A stretch of DNA of 64,000 nucleotides, taken from positions 6,111,921 to 6,175,920 of the forward strand of contig NC_088645.1 in the NCBI RefSeq assembly GCF_964019385.1, written 5' to 3'. Source of the stretch: Sycon ciliatum (taxonomy: Eukaryota; Porifera; Calcarea; Leucosolenida; Sycettidae). The notes under the pieces were generated by a model that searched no databases, had not been told where the DNA came from, and saw nothing but the letters and a program-made list of their open reading frames with translations. The stretch's first letter is position 1. Each line of letters starts with the position of its first letter. Made by a program: the position numbers and the translations under genes. This document shows positions 63,540 to 64,000 of the stretch, piece after piece.

Positions 63540-63744
63540 GAATCTGCAGTCATCTACTGTGGTTGTTAGTACAATGGACCCGGTGGAAGCAAAAGTCCTG
63601 AAGGGCAAGCACATGGATTTGCAGAAAAGCCTGCATGTGAAAGGAACTATCCTCGACTACTTGCAGTCTAAATCAATCGTAGGGGAGACACAGTATGAGG
63701 ATATCATGAAGAATGGAGGTGTGGAGAGAAGTCCTCGTGACATG
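63540..63744 (+). CDS. CARD-like protein, first coding exon, partial
   Basis: The exon starts after the CTGCAG acceptor (63540), ATG at 63574, and ends at the GTACGT donor after 63744: 57 codons, phase 0. The sequence pattern (MDPVEAKVLKGKHMDLQKSL, then GTILDYLQSKSIV..TQYEDIM) has the helix spacing of the first half of a CARD, aligns without gaps to exon 1 of the gene at 56992, and has the same length and phase. The rest lies beyond the right edge. Known role of the family: homotypic death-fold signalling. A death-effector or other death-fold domain is the main alternative. Confidence 0.72.
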
Positions 63745-63751
63745 GTACGTC

Positions 63752-63884
63752 TCTGCTGCTGCTGCTGCTGCTGTTGCTACTGCTGCTGGTGCTGCTGTTG
63801 CTGGTGCTGCTGCTGCTGCTGCTGTTGCTACTGCTGCTGGTGCTGCTGCTACTGCTGCTACTGCTGCTACTCCTGTTGCTGTTG
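63752..63884. repeat. (CTG)n / (CTA) trinucleotide array after a splice donor
   Basis: About 130 bp of ctgctgttgctactgctg units starting within 10 bp of the donor at 63744. Frames through it (poly-Cys, poly-Ala, poly-Ser) are not coding. Confidence 0.93.
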
Positions 63885-64000
63885 AACAGGTCTAGACAGC
63901 ATTCGGCATGCTCTACACTGATTTTCACTGCTGTGCTGTGGCTTATACTCCAGTGTGGCTTATACAGTCAGACCTCGCTTAGCCGCACACATCTGTTTTC

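Overview
The window is animal nuclear DNA. It has spliced genes with short exons and GT-AG introns, MAM and calcium-binding EGF domains, a PDPK1-type kinase and CARD-fold exons. The DNA is dominated by (AC)n tracts, minisatellites and nested transposons. A marine invertebrate fits best, perhaps a sponge or other early-branching animal, but the sequence alone does not settle the species.

Layout. (1) About 165-9765, minus strand: 12 exons of a secreted or membrane protein with a Cys-rich segment, two MAM domains and nine EGF repeats; it runs off the left edge. (2) 11600-14449: an apparently intact DNA transposon with perfect 41-bp terminal inverted repeats and a 677-aa ORF. (3) 19418-35430, minus strand: a complete 16-exon PDPK1 gene (520 codons). 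Its introns carry a Penelope-type GIY-YIG element with 362-bp inverted repeats, a LINE fragment, many MITEs and several tandem arrays. (4) 39665-45699, minus strand: a complete five-exon gene for a 187-aa secreted Cys-containing protein of a family I cannot name; its introns hold nested hAT-like MITEs and a tRNA-like sequence. (5) 46980-54345: a nest of elements. LINE 'Y' is interrupted by LINE 'X', which has a 14-bp target duplication and a 5' inversion of twin-priming type; X is interrupted by a 1.33-kb inverted-repeat element 'Z'. (6) 55112-56992 (minus) and 63574-right edge (plus): two divergent genes whose first coding exons are both 57 codons, phase 0 and CARD-like.

The host genes are not an operon. 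PDPK1 is a core PI3K-pathway kinase, the MAM/EGF protein suits adhesion or matrix, and the CARD pair suggests death-fold signalling. Exon joins were checked by reading phase: every proposed intron keeps the frame. The spaces between genes are mostly short repeats and MITE-like elements.
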